Position numbers and translations under genes: made by a program | The notes under the pieces: generated by a model | The model's database searches: none | What the model was told of the DNA's origin: nothing | What the model saw: only the letters and a program-made list of their open reading frames with translations | Shown here: positions 33,460 to 43,916 of the stretch, one piece after another | Position numbering within the stretch: the first letter of the stretch is position 1 | How the letters are laid out: each line of letters begins with the position of its first letter | NCBI GenBank assembly: GCA_020152595.1 | Contig: JAIGNY010001448.1 | Span: forward strand, 1,249,501 to 1,313,500 | DNA from: Chiridota heheva | Taxonomy: Eukaryota; Echinodermata; Holothuroidea; Apodida; Chiridotidae | DNA length: 64,000 nt | Direction of reading: 5' to 3'

Positions 33460-34290
33460 CATCACAGCATGCAAAAGTTCATTAAAGAGTTTTCATTGGT
33501 ATCTGCTAGCCGGTGTTGTCGACACAAATCTGCAATAAAGAGTGAAAGGATGATGATTTGGTATGGACTGACATTTTCACTATGCCCCAAAGCTTGTTTT
33601 GTTGCAGTCACTTTTAATTGCATCTTTAGGTTTAGAGTCAATTTATCTGGTTTCTTCATTATTTAATGGTTTTACAACTTCAGGTAGCCTTTTAACCCAC
33701 TCTAACGAGTCGGGCGAGGCGACTCAATGCAATGTCCACATGGAGGCTCGCCATTTCCTTAGCATACTTATGAAAGAATAAGCGTTTAGCTAAAGTTCTA
33801 TTAAATCGCTCTGCAATCGCTTACGATCTATGGTCCCCAACTTCACCCCTCTGAATATTAACATTGTAGTTTTTCATTAAAGTGTTAACACTAGCCATAA
33901 AATCTTTCCGTGGGTCAACCTTCTTGATTATTTTTAGAAAGACCAACAGCCCCTTTTGTAGATTTTCTTAAAAGCATTAGCTACTTGAACTGCTGTTTTA
34001 TCAGTAAGGGATTCAGCTTCCTTGTACCTGTTCGCCACATCGCGACTGTAAGTGCATATTTGTAGGTTTTTCTACCAATTGTATCATGTGGCAAAAATAA
34101 CAGATCGGCTTCATGCAAGTCATTAAGTTTTGCGCTGTTACTATTCACCCTCGTTGACCGTGGAATATATTTTAAAGGAGCCCTATATATTTGCCACAAA
34201 GCTTGTTTTGTTGAATATTCCTTAGCGACTTTATCTGTAACTCTTGCTTGTTTAGCTAGTTTCTTTATTTGCGGCATCTCCTTTCCACTT
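33460..34290 (-). pseudogene. Polinton retrovirus-like integrase remnant
   Basis: The clearest part is a 98-codon frame from 34277 with HEADLLFLPHDTIGRKTYKY at its core; the Asp of EADLLFLP is the first catalytic acidic residue of the DDE integrase. After a frameshift near 34035 other frames carry further known integrase segments (RYKEAE type, then ERFNRTLAKRL near 33800, then WVKRLPEVV near 33700). At least three frameshifts or stops are present, so it is dead. In intact elements this enzyme inserts the linear DNA and makes the 6-bp duplication seen at this locus. Confidence 0.85.
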
Positions 34291-34329
34291 TCCAGTACTG
34301 CTATAGTAAATGTTTCTTAATTTGTTTTT

Positions 34330-34920
34330 TTGTTGTGTGGTCTATTCTCTTTACTTTTTACAGACGTATTTTTAATTCCAGTGTATGTATGGAGGAGGGT
34401 GAATTTCCTTTCCTAGAACAATCTCAGTTTGTAATTTTAAGCTGTAAGTTTTGTAGAATTTCCTCTATTTTTTTTACATTTTTATCCTTTTCAATTAATT
34501 TTTCTTTTGTGATTTTAGTAATTGAGTAGTCCTGTTTTTGCAGCCAAGTTATGCCTAATCTCTTCCTTCATTGCAGAAAACTTGTCAGATTCTCTCAAAG
34601 TTAATTGAATTCTTCTTGGCTTATAACACCATCTTGTAAGGCTTCTGAAATATAACTTGATATAGTATTCAGTTTAGAAATAGCTAGAACCTTAATCTCA
34701 TTATGCTTTTTGGCTTTCTTTATTAATTTTCGAAAAGTATTTAGAGAACATTACTCCGATGCCACAACTAAATGCAAACCCTTTCAAAATGATAAATATA
34801 GGCGCTGTTACAACACCTGATAAAGACACGATTCCAATTGAACTGCTGCCACTTCTGCAGCATATTCTGCATAGTCTAATATATTAATAATTGTTTTTAT
34901 AATTTGTATGTAATGACTAG
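34330..34920 (-). pseudogene. Polinton coiled-coil gene remnant
   Basis: Minus-strand frames hold VLAISKLNTISSYISEAL and, after one stop, MKEEI and a Lys/Glu-rich helical tail. The K-L-N-(S/T)-I-x(3)-I-S-x-A-L ... I-S-x-E-E-F pattern is one I associate with an uncharacterised ORF of many animal Polintons. Several stops and shifts. Function unknown. Confidence 0.5.
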
Positions 34921-35090
34921 CCTTGATTTTTCTTTTCAATCTCCTTTTGAATGTTTTTAATTGTTTGCAACCTGTATGTGTTTACGTTAGTGGGATTTTC
35001 TGGCAATTAAGGATAAATATTTGGATAATCTGGTTTTTTTCTTTCATAATTTATTTTTCAATATATTTCAATTTCAGTAGCAAATATATT

Positions 35091-35500
35091 CTACGCCTCC
35101 AATAAATTTACAATTTGTTTTCTTAGCACACACACCGCATTAAAAGTATGTAGGAGTATCAAAATCAAATGCTTTATATTTGATTCCATCAGCACTAAGA
35201 AACACCATTGATTTAATTCATAATTTCCAGCCCCGTACTGCACGCGATTAGTGCCCTTAATTCTAAATCCAAAAGTAGTAATACTTCCTCCGTAAGCCAA
35301 GACACGTTTCTGCATAAATCTTGGTTGCTTATATGCTCCATTCCATTCAATAGTTATATAATCATCTTCGTATGAATTAGTTTTATCATTTTGGAGTTTG
35401 ATATTTTTCCTGTACTTATCTCTCCATATTTTTTGTTTAAAGTATTTCAGTATTTACATATGTATTTAGCTCTGTCATTTTGTCATTGTCAAATTCTGGA
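35091..35500 (-). pseudogene. Polinton ORF remnant, unidentified
   Basis: Minus-strand coding signal with MQKRVLAYGGSITTFGFRIK in an open frame from 35315 and an open leader further upstream in the same frame. A single-base shift near 35195 separates it from a natural-looking end (FDFDTPTYF then stop near 35141). A Polinton virion component is plausible from context only. I cannot name it. Confidence 0.4.
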
Positions 35501-35534
35501 CCAAAGATACTCATTTTATTTACATATATAAAAA

Positions 35535-35846
35535 TTATGTTATTTCCAAAGTTAATATTACGGGTAGACCGTAGTTGTTGATTTCTTGTCCTTTGGAATC
35601 TTTTATACTGAACTTAAATTCACTAATTAGGCCTGGTATCAAAGGTTTTCCTTTGAGAACGCTGCTATAGAAATCAATATGCATACTACTCCCAAAAGGT
35701 GTATCACCAGCAGGAATAATTTCTAAAAGATTTGAGGATTTTCCAAAAGTTATCACTATGGAAATTTGATCGCAGTGTATATAAATAGTTTCAAATGATT
35801 GAAAACTGATCATTTCCTTCCAATGTGTTTTCCATCTGCCAACCAT
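35535..35846 (-). CDS. Polinton ORF, 103 codons, unidentified
   Basis: Uninterrupted minus-strand frame starting MVGRWKTHWKEMISFQ and ending GLPVILTLEIT. The composition, with regular alternation of hydrophobic residues (EFKFSIKDSKGQEI, LPVILTLEI), suggests beta strands. It lies just upstream of the 35.1-35.5 kb remnant on the same strand and may be the same or an adjacent transcription unit. It could be a small structural protein; no homologue is named from memory. Start codon choice is uncertain: the ATG at 35846-35844 is the only candidate. Confidence 0.45.
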   Translation of the reverse strand: MVGRWKTHWKEMISFQSFETIYIHCDQISIVITFGKSSNLLEIIPAGDTPFGSSMHIDFYSSVLKGKPLIPGLISEFKFSIKDSKGQEINNYGLPVILTLEIT

Positions 35847-36199
35847 CTATAATCCATACTAAATAAATCTGTTAATTAGATTTCTCTGGTGGAATCATGA
35901 AGGCTACTCGTTCTGTTTATCTGTTTACGTTAATTTTCATCCATGGAACTTGTCTGGTTATTATGTTATAAAGCTGCAGAATGTTATAAAGGCCAGCTTC
36001 TAATAGTATTTCCGTAATTTCTCCTTTGGAACATTATAATACCCTACCCAATATATAACTGATTTTACGATTATGGAACCTCTTTGAATTTCGATTGCCA
36101 ATAGGTTGCTCTAATATTATTGGTTAATCAAAAGTTTTTATTTCAAATGTATAATGCATTTTTATTTTATATCAAAAAGATAAATTACATTATTTCCAA

Positions 36200-37260
36200 T
36201 ATAATTTGAGGAATTTTTCAAAAATAAATAAAGTAAAACCGTATATAAACCTGGAGTTAGTGAAACAGAATTTACACAGCAGGGTATAAGTATAGTAATA
36301 TACATATCTGATAGTAAGAGTTTCGCTACTTTTCCGAATATTTTTGAGAAATACAAGTCACCTCATGTTACATCTGATAAAATTGTTAATTTGTGGAAAC
36401 GTCAGCCAATGAGCTTTTGGCAAAATCAATTAAATTGTGTTACACGGATGGCGACAACGGGTTTGGGATATCTTATGTACATCTAAATCATGATAATCCT
36501 TTAATCAAAACTGTTTATAGATTTCAGATTATTAAAAGAAATGGGCTGTCCTACTCCATTTCAAAATTATTGGTAGGTTTTCGAGAACAAGATAGATATC
36601 TCTGCCTATAAAAATATATGTGGACAGTTTCGTGTTTCACCCCATTCCATGTGGAACAACACGAAGATAATTACAGCAATGGGTAGGGAACTGCTTACCA
36701 TTATGATGGTGGTAAGTCACTCCAGTGCCTGACAATGATTATGATAATTCTAGCTTAAACAACCCGTATGATAAATGGAATGAATATACGACTGCTACAG
36801 AGATGAGTTTTGGTGATCATCCATTTAAGTATACTGTTGCATATATAGCTCAAGAGTGTAAGTAGTGCTTAGAAAGGATTTATTTTCGATAAAGGTAAAT
36901 AAATATACGATGGGGATGAGGAGATGTATCATGTCATCGAGGATCTGATGGATTTATAGATATCGGCATAGAAAGGATCAATGATTCTATCCGAACATAT
37001 ATTTATGCGAGGAGCCCAAGTTCAGACAAAAACAAGCATGCTCGCTCCAGGGACTGGAACTGATGTGCGACGACAATTTCTGAATATTGTTGAAGATTGT
37101 ATTACCTCACCTGTTGATTTACAAGGCAGCATAGATCGCTATGAAGATTGTTTGCAATATGCACGAAGTAGTCTAAACTTCATGCTTGGGAAGACCTGTA
37201 CCTTATAACTTCGGATATGAATCTACGCATTGGAAAATACGAAGGCTATAATAACAAACA
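36200..37260 (+). pseudogene. Polinton virion-type protein remnant, plus strand
   Basis: Broken frames in order read KPGVSETEFTQQGISIVIYI, NIFEKYKSP, WKRQPMSFWQNQLN, then after shifts GISYVHLNHDNPLIK, KNICGQFRVSPHSMWN, PVPDNDYD, and from 36981 RGAQVQTKTSMLAPGTGTD with ITSPVDLQGSIDRYEDCLQY. These short segments recur together in one large uncharacterised ORF of animal Polintons that I believe is structural (PX/PW class, exact label not certain). At least five frameshifts. It runs opposite to the integrase and ends before a GC-rich patch. Confidence 0.6.
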
Positions 37261-37309
37261 ACAATCAAATAGCGGAATTATCAGAGATGAAGGCAATTAG
37301 TTTAGGTTT

Positions 37310-37510
37310 TATCCCACATGTTAATTCTGAACAGCGACGCGGATGATCGGGGATCGGGGACTCGAGGGAGCCATAGTCGTGCCAGTGCCCGCCCGGAGCC
37401 TCGCGACTCAAAAGGAGCCGGCAGGTGACTCAGCCTCGTGACCAAAGGGAGAGAGCAAGTGACTCGAGGAACCGGCAGGCGACTCAGCGAACCGGCAGGC
37501 ATGCAGTAAA
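37310..37510 (+). repeat. GC-rich short repeat patch inside the Polinton
   Basis: Units such as GACTCGAGGAACCGGCAGGC and GACTCAGCGAACCGGCAGGC recur; GC content is clearly higher than in the surrounding AT-rich element. The minus strand has a 107-codon frame over it (Arg/Pro/Ser-rich) that I regard as accidental. Confidence 0.6.
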
Positions 37511-37519
37511 TCGTGAAAA

Positions 37520-37597
37520 TGAAAAAGGTAGCCCTACCTAATTGTTGGAATTCTAACCATCGCTGGAATTGGTTATATGCTTTATGAGGTACTAAGA
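37520..37597 (+). CDS. Small single-helix membrane ORF end, Polinton
   Basis: A frame with LIVGILTIAGIGYMLYEVLR and a stop (TGA near 37595) encodes one transmembrane helix. It follows the virion-type remnant and precedes a short coding-like stretch (to about 37742, ...NRLADEISTMSRLDDARKHL then stop). Small membrane ORFs are common in Polintons. Its start is lost or lies in the GC-rich patch, so the entry is partial. Confidence 0.35.
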
Positions 37598-37764
37598 TGA
37601 TACTTCTTTTTGTAGATACATACAAATCAAAACCCTACACCCAGTAACGAGTCCAGACATGTTCAGCTAGTCATCCAACAGAACCGCTTAGCTGATGAAA
37701 TAAGCACGATGTCGCGGCTCGATGATGCTCGGAAGCACCTTTAACATCCTTACTCCTAATTTTT

Positions 37765-37890
37765 GAAAATATCTCAAAGATGTTTTAATTGATCTTTTAT
37801 CCATTGTTTTACATTTGTATCTGGTGTGGGCTCTGGACTGGGCCTGGGTGCAGGCTCCGGACTAGGAGTACCACATGAATGCCAGCAATA
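37765..37890 (-). CDS. Pro/Glu-rich ORF end, Polinton
   Basis: Minus-strand frame with PSPEPAPRPSPEPTPDTNVK, then KQWIKDQLKHL and a stop near 37767. Its 5' part runs into the truncated capsid fragment at 37.89-37.97 kb. It is a low-complexity linker and C-terminus of an unidentified protein; only partial. Confidence 0.3.
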
Positions 37891-37899
37891 ATAGATGTA

Positions 37900-38556
37900 A
37901 CATGATTACAACAGTTTGCCTTGTGCCTTCAATGGCCAAATGATTTTTCATTTTCCGATAAGGATTCAATTTCTGTGTCCATAAGTTTCAGACACTTTTA
38001 TTTGTAAAAATGTAATTAAAAATTTATAAATTATGGAAGAAGGAATTGAATTAGAAGATTCTACTCCAGAGTTAAAAGATTTTTATGATTTTGAGTATCA
38101 TGAGGACTATACCTTTGATAAAGAAAGCGATCTTGGTAGACGCCTAAATACTTCAAGAGAATATCAAGAACGACTTGATATGCAGAGTTTATCAGTAAAA
38201 CAAATTGAATTATCAAAAACCAAAGTAGATGCATTTTATAATTCTGTTGAAGTAAATTATAAACTGAAACCAACTTTTATTGCATATGGAAAATTTACAT
38301 ATGATGGTGGAAAATTTTACAATGGAAAACATCTGCGTCATCAAGTAAATACACTTCGTTACCTACGAACTTTATGGCAATTTTTTTTAACAATGGCTCT
38401 TCCTATATTTTTGACAATGGTTCTATTATTGTCATTTTCTGAGGTTAAAGAGAGTGATAATTTTGTGGTTCCCGGCACTATAACATCATCAGAGCCTAAA
38501 ATTGGAAACTGCACCGTTAATAGTTGATTCAAATCAATTGTACCTGGATTATTTGT
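37900..38556. repeat. Tandem duplication unit 1: capsid 5' end plus divergent ORF
   Basis: Unit 1 (about 37900-38552) and unit 2 (38556-39190) are ~650 bp and almost identical. Each has the first codons of a minus-strand major capsid gene, a ~60-bp spacer, and the start of a plus-strand gene. Differences include one T in a T-run (8 at 38381, 7 at 39037) and a few substitutions. Confidence 0.88.
38033..38345 (+). pseudogene. Polinton ORF starting MEEGIELEDS, copy 1
   Basis: About 104 codons starting MEEGIELEDSTPELKDFYDF, very acidic at first, then SDLGRRLNTSREYQERLDMQ and KPTFIAYGKFTYDGGKFYNG. After 38345 the frame continues to 38527 only as the antisense of a capsid fragment, so the real protein is truncated here. 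It is transcribed away from the capsid gene with a short shared spacer, which suggests a divergent promoter. No family name is known to me; I recall similar ORFs near Polinton integrases but cannot confirm it. Confidence 0.5.
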
Positions 38557-38650
38557 GATTACAACAGTTTGCCTTGTGCCTTCAATGGCCAAATGATTTT
38601 TCATTTTCCGATAAGGATTCAATTTCTGTGTCCATAAGTTTCAGACACTT
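38345..38650 (-). pseudogene. Polinton major capsid protein, N-terminal fragment, copy 1
   Basis: Minus-strand frame with NPYRKMKNHLAIEGTRQTVV, then NPGTIDLNQLLTVQFP and DVIVPGTTKLSLSL. This is the start of the double jelly-roll major capsid protein of Polintons/adintoviruses. Only the first ~85 codons are present (full proteins are several hundred). A shift is present near the start codon and another in the T-run at 38381. The gene is fused to the inverted MEEGIELEDS ORF. Confidence 0.75.
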
Positions 38651-38687
38651 TTATTTGTAAAAAATGTAATTAAAAAATTTATAAATT

Positions 38688-39000
38688 ATGGAAGAAGGAA
38701 TTGAATTAGAAGATTCTACTCCAGAGTTAAAAGATTTTTATGATTTTGAGTATCATGAGGACTATACCTTTGATAAAGAAAGCGATCTTGGTAGACGCCT
38801 AAATATTTCAAGAGAATATCAAGAACGACTTGATATGCAGAGTTTATCAGTAAAACAAATTGAATTATCAAAACCAAAGTAGATGCATTTTATAATTCTG
38901 TTGAAGTAAATTATAAACTGAAACCAACTTTTATTGCATATGGAAAATTTACATATGATGGTGGAAAATTTTACAATGGAAAACATCTGCGTCTATCAAG
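38688..39000 (+). pseudogene. Polinton ORF starting MEEGIELEDS, copy 2
   Basis: Duplicate of 38033-38345. A one-base loss near 38875 (AAAACCAAAG against AAAAACCAAAG) closes the frame at 38880 after 64 codons. Otherwise almost identical, with one Thr/Ile change (NTSRE against NISRE). Confidence 0.5.
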
Positions 39001-39190
39001 TAAATACACTTCGTTACCTACGAACTTTATGGCAATTTTTTTAACAATGGCTCTTCCTATATTTTTGACAATGGTTCTATTATTGTCATTTTCTGAGGTT
39101 AAAGAGAGTGATAATTTTGTGGTTCCCGGCACTATAACATCATCAGAGCCTAAAATTGGAAACTGCACCGTTAATAGTTGATTCAAATCA
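38985..39190 (-). pseudogene. Polinton major capsid fragment, copy 2
   Basis: Duplicate of the capsid fragment, cut off on its N-terminal side at about 39190 where the right terminal repeat begins. The T-run here is 7, leaving the frame open through GRAIVKKIAIKFVGNEVYLL to about 38975. Confidence 0.7.
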
Positions 39191-39196
39191 ATTGTA

Positions 39197-39296
39197 CATT
39201 ATCCTGGGGGTGATCCTCAAGGTCCGATCCTGGGGCTGATCCTCAAGGGCCGATCCTGGGGGGGGGGGGGGGTGATCCTGCACCCTCTATACTACT
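39197..39296 (-). repeat. Right Polinton terminal repeat
   Basis: Inverted match to 32794-32900, with a G-run of about 14 at 39258-39272 against a C-run of about 13 at the left end. Ends ...CCTCTATACTACT at 39296, followed by GGCAGG. Confidence 0.92.
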
Positions 39297-39579
39297 GGCA
39301 GGCCTACACAAGTGTGTGTGTTAACAATTACTTGCATGCTTCACTAGCGCGCAATGCCCTGTACATTACGCAATGGCGTGTACATACGACAGCAAATTTA
39401 CAAAATACGCCAAACTTCAAGGGCTTGTCGTAACCAAATACGCCAGGCAAAAAATTATAATGCAACCTCTGTATTGTGGTACACAATTTTTTTAAATACC
39501 AAAAAGGAGTATAATGGCAATGTGAAGGCTTTATCCCAGTCCATTTTGACAATAGAAATCCATTTTGAAAATATAACCT

Positions 39580-40780
39580 GTTAATAACATTAACCATTTT
39601 CTAGCAGTATTTATTTCTTTATTAATTTACTCAAATATAATTTTTTCATGTAAAAGAAGTGCAATGACATTATGAAACAACAAGGCAAATGAAGCAGAAA
39701 CTTCCTCACTTTACACACAAAGAGGATGAAATGAATTGTGTAGCAATTTCAAATTTACGGATAGTTAAGTATTTGATAGATAAAAAATACAAGTTTGGGA
39801 TCAACTGATCCATAGAAAAACAAGAGTTTTCTGCATTTCTCATCATTTTTTTCAATCAGTTTTTATTTGCTAGTTTATTTTTCTCAGCGCATTACATTCC
39901 GTTAGACTGCGTTTTCCTTTCTGTGGAAGTAATAGAAATTGGCAGATCTAAAGACTGCTGGTGCGTATGAGTAGGGCACGGTTGATTTACGACATGTTAT
40001 ATTGATGGTAACTAATTCAGATTCTGTATTGGGAGAACTTTCGATAAACAGATTTGGGTATATGTTTTTCTATTAATACTTTTTGATTTTTACCTTCATG
40101 AATTATTTCTGGTAAATTACAAAAGTTTTGTCTTATTTAATATACATTTTGTAACCTAACAGAGCATCTTCATATATAATGTTAAAGGAGTTATCAGCTA
40201 TAATATGAGGACATGTTATTCTGCAGGAGTTATAAAATCAAAAATTATAGCTTGCTATATGATAGAAAATTAAAAAATAAACAAGTAACTACCAAAACCC
40301 TCATAAAATCTGTTCCCATTGTCAACTTATCAAAGTTTGAAGTTGTAACATGGATGCTCTAATTTTGAATTGAAATCATGCTAATGACATTTTTTGTCCT
40401 ATATGCTAGCACACATAATGTATTTCTATTGAATTCTCTTTGAAATTTTCTTTCCAAAATGCTTTGACATAAGGTTCTAAGGGCTTGAATCATTAATATC
40501 ATATACAAATGAAAATTCATTGTCCCATACCAAAGGATAAATTATTTCTTAAAAGTTAGAAAATTTGAAATAGATTATAAAGAAATACATTAATATTGTA
40601 ATCTGTACTGGGTGTATGACATCATTTATTAGAGGTGTATGAACGAAATGGGTGCTCCCATGTAAGTTTATATTGACAAAATTGATATTTTAATAAATTA
40701 GAAAATGTATGCTTAATCGTTTGGTACGATGTGAAATGTCTTCAGATAAGTTATAAATATTTATTTCTTTAATATTAAAT
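39580..40780. other. AT-rich spacer, no gene seen
   Basis: No exon, transposon end or repeat recognised between the nest and the LINE tail. Confidence 0.5.
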
Positions 40781-40784
40781 GAAG

Positions 40785-42055
40785 AAAAAGCCAGACTTCA
40801 TATCTTCTGTTAAGAATACCGTACTCTCCTCAATCTTGGACCTATTTAAAAACAATTTTTCCTCAAACATCATCTACTTCCTCCGTAACAACAACCTCTT
40901 CCACCTCATTTAATCTCCTCCCCCTTCTCCCCTTCTACTCCTAACCTTACTTCAGAGGTTGCATTATAATTTTTTGTCTGGCGTATTTGGTTATGACAAG
41001 CCCTTGATTTTTGGTGTATTTTGTAAATTTGCTGTCGTATATACAGGCTACTGCGTAATGTACATGGCACTGCATGCTAGCAAAGCTTGCAAGTATTGTT
41101 AAAACACACCTTCACACACTTGTGTCAGGCCTGCCTTGTTAAAATTAATGAAAATAGCGCTTAAAATACCAAAAACATACAAAAATCAGACTATTATTAT
41201 CATAAAAAATATTTTAAAAAAAGTTCAATCCAATCTTTGTATAATGTTTATTGTTGAATCATGAAAGTTGTGTTAACAATCCAAAAAAAAAGAAAAATAC
41301 TGCTGTTTATTGTATCCAAACTTTATAAGGTCTTTGTGAACTGACCAATTGTCAACAATAATATACTACTATTCAGATCTCGAACATGCCTACTTTTGTG
41401 AAGTATAGTAACTTTGACTTGCAGATTGTGATCACTTCCAGATACACGATCAAACAATACAGAAGGAAAGTAGAATTCTAGCTAATAATATCGTTGACAA
41501 TTGACAGCCTGCATTTAAAACAACAAAACTTCCACATTATCGTACAGTGTATGTACATCATGTATAGGGTCGTGTACTAGCTATGTACAGTACTGGAACG
41601 GGCATGTTGAATCATTGGGCCGTTAGTCTCATAGTTGTGTCATTTTCCTTTTATCTATAAGCAATTCAAAATCATTTCTGTGTGAAATAAAACTTTCAAT
41701 CCCATGAGAGAGGTAAGATGTTCGTGATTTTTATTTAGGTTAATGAAAAACTCTGGCGTGAAATTTCACATGCTGTATCCAACTTATCTTACGACGCAGG
41801 TACAATTTAAGTCGTAAGAAATTTCAGCCATAGCGTAATATAAGACAAATTTGTCGTTAACGCAATCTCTGCCTTACATACCCCTTTCTTTTTATGAAAT
41901 TTTTCTCCCACATTCAGCTTTTCCCCTTTATCTCCTTTACGAACATTCCATCTCCTCACTATCCTCACTCTTACACCATTATTTATTAACACCCTTTTGG
42001 CACATTTGACTCTGACTGTCCTGGTGCCGTTAAACATCAACAAACCAATCCAAAC
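40785..42055 (+). mobile_element. LINE 3' end split by hAT element B
   Basis: A plus-strand C-terminus (SILDLFKNNFSS... ...NNLFHLI then stop, ~40830-40910), then pyrimidine-rich 3' UTR, interrupted at 40953, resuming at 41880 and ending TGCCGTTAAACATCAACAAA at about 42045. It matches the fragment at 3565-3870. Confidence 0.65.
40953..41871 (+). mobile_element. hAT element B, sister of A, opposite orientation
   Basis: 919 bp; tips CAGAGGTTGCATTA and, inverted, CAGAGATTGCGTTA. Flanks CCTTACTT (40945-40952) and CCTTACAT (41872-41879) match at 7 of 8. No transposase. It is the uninterrupted version of 32056-39471 and so shows the empty Polinton site (near 41130). Confidence 0.9.
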
Positions 42056-43914
42056 CAATACCATATGAAGCACCCCTGCTGTAATAAGTGCCCACCAAAC
42101 ATTTTTTGACTGATAGCAGAATTCATTTGATTAATTTGAAGACTTACAAGTAAGTTTTGTTACGGTATAGTTTTGTGACATTATTTGCTTACTTTGCTCT
42201 GATGCTCACAATGTTTTGTGTTGGTAATTTTGGTGCTTGTTCAACCAGAACCAGTTCACAAATCGTTGTTGAAGATCATAAAATATATGAGGAGCATTTT
42301 CTCTCATATTTTGATTAAGGTTTTGAATAGATTCCTAACATGTTGACAGTACTAGAGCGTCTCAAGGTTTTGATATAAGTTAGTATTTCTTTGGCACTTT
42401 CTCAGAGTGTATAGTGAACCACAGCATTGTATGCATCACTTTTAGTCTGTTATGATTCTGAATATTTGGCATTTGTTTAATCTTGGCGTATGCAGTTCTA
42501 ACGTGAATATGATTATACATGTGACCATATCCAAAAATGATGGAATTTTTTGGTATAATTTGTTTAATTTGGAGTAAAATCTTGGTATCAACAGACAAGT
42601 ACTGATAGGTATATGTTTTGTTTGTACCAAGGTACAATATGTTCAAGTCTGGAATATATTTTTCTTCATGTATGAACTATGACACTAATTCTTGGCTGGA
42701 CTATATATATATATATATATTTTTACTAAGCGTTTCCTTTCTCCTTTTCCAAAAGGTTGGTATAATCTAGCAATGATTGCTCTCTGCTGTTATAATATAT
42801 CATAATGGTATGTTTGGTTTGGTACTCTGGATGAAAGCACTGACAGCTTTGGTTGGAGAATAGAATCAAGGAAGCTACCATTTATTAAGTTGCAGGTTTT
42901 TGGTTTCAGTTAAAGTGATTTTTGTGGTAGAAAACCAGTGCATAGGGAATTTACATAATATTTGCATCATATATGATGCATTGAAGATTACAAAATATTA
43001 ATCTCTGGCAAAATGGTAACTCCCTGCTCTGACCATGGACCAGGGAGTTGACCTGGTGGGACATGTACAGTATCTAGAGGTAATTAGAGAGCATTATTCC
43101 TATTAATAACGATGTATAGATTTTTTATTTTCTCGTAAAGATGTGACATTTCTGAATTAGGAGCTCATTAAAGTTTTTGTCCTCTGCATGTTTTGAGGGT
43201 AGTATGCAAATTTGTAGTTGACATACTGTAATTGATGACATTCAGATTTATGACAGTTGTGATCAAACACAGTGGATCTATTTACGCTAAATCAGAATAT
43301 CAATAACTGTTTTTATCTTTATCTTTAAATATATATGATTTGCATAAGCCTCATTGATTAACTTCAAAGTTGAGTATGTACAAGTGTTTATTTAAAGAGA
43401 TACCTTTCTTTGTTATTTCAGTGGAGATAAGGTTTATGTGTGTGCTGATAAGGATACTTGGTCCAGTCATGGAGCAGGAGCTATTAACTGAAACTCCATG
43501 ATCCTGTGCAAGCTTCGTAAACAATGACTGACCAAAGGTTGAACAACAAAAAGGTCATGTTGGGTTCCAACTGACACTGTATATGCATGGAGCTATTAAC
43601 TGAAGGTATAGGCAACATAAGCTATATAGATGTACAGAAGATCACTGTAAAATAACCTGACAAGCAGGAAAAACAATCGAAACGCCATAATAAAGTTAAA
43701 AACTTCAATGCATTTTATAGCTTAATTGTCAGGCCTATTTACTCTATTCTTCTTTTGGAAATTAATTGTTATTATTGATTTATTGTTTTTATGAATTTGG
43801 TCATACCCCTATCAATTTTTACATGGAAAAGATGTTCTGTAATTAAGTCATCAATAACTGAATTTGAAGTTCAAATTTATAGAATTTTATAACCTCATAT
43901 CGGCAACTTAACAA
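42056..43914. other. Intergenic, no gene seen
   Basis: AT-rich DNA with a short (TA)n run at 42704-42722. GGAGCTATTAACT occurs at about 43477 and 43588 and, inverted, near 27270, which may mark a worn repeat. No coding exon recognised. Confidence 0.45.
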
Positions 43915-43916
43915 AC

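Larger units (their letters stand above)
32794..39296. mobile_element. Decayed Polinton (Maverick), 6.5 kb
   Basis: Inverted termini start AGTAGTATAGAGGGTGCAGG on both sides, with a perfect 6-bp duplication, the Polinton hallmark. Inside are remnants of integrase, structural and small membrane genes on both strands, all with frameshifts. Intact Polintons are usually 15-20 kb with a protein-primed polymerase, ATPase and protease; those are missing here, so large parts were lost. Polintons are virus-like self-synthesising transposons. Base use is AT-rich except a GC-rich patch at 37.32-37.50 kb. Confidence 0.92.
32056..39471 (-). mobile_element. hAT element A, interrupted by a Polinton
   Basis: Tips CAGAGATCGCGTT (32056) and, inverted, CAGAGGTTGCATT (ending 39471). 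Flanks TATTCTGG (32048-32055) and TATTGTGG (39472-39479) match at 7 of 8 positions. About 0.9 kb without the Polinton. The same family lies intact and in opposite orientation at 40953-41871. No transposase seen. Confidence 0.88.
31928..39571. mobile_element. TA-flanked MITE C, outer shell of a three-level nest
   Basis: Inverted arms of ~95 bp: TTTTCAAAATGGATTTCTAT at 31928 and its complement ending at 39571, each followed outward by TA, as in Tc1/mariner-type insertions. With the nested hAT and Polinton removed the MITE is about 230 bp. Confidence 0.75.

Noticed and set aside
36162..36356. 64-codon minus-strand frame in the Polinton
   Set aside because: The plus strand here carries recognisable Polinton virion-type sequence, so this is its shadow.
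38346..38527. C-terminal 60 residues of the plus-strand MEEGIELEDS frame, with an apparent membrane helix
   Set aside because: This part is the antisense of the capsid gene fragment, which has recognisable capsid sequence on the minus strand.
32056..41871. A single ~9.8-kb foldback element with 0.9-kb arms
   Set aside because: Each arm has its own tips and its own 8-bp target duplication, so they are two separate hAT insertions in opposite orientation.
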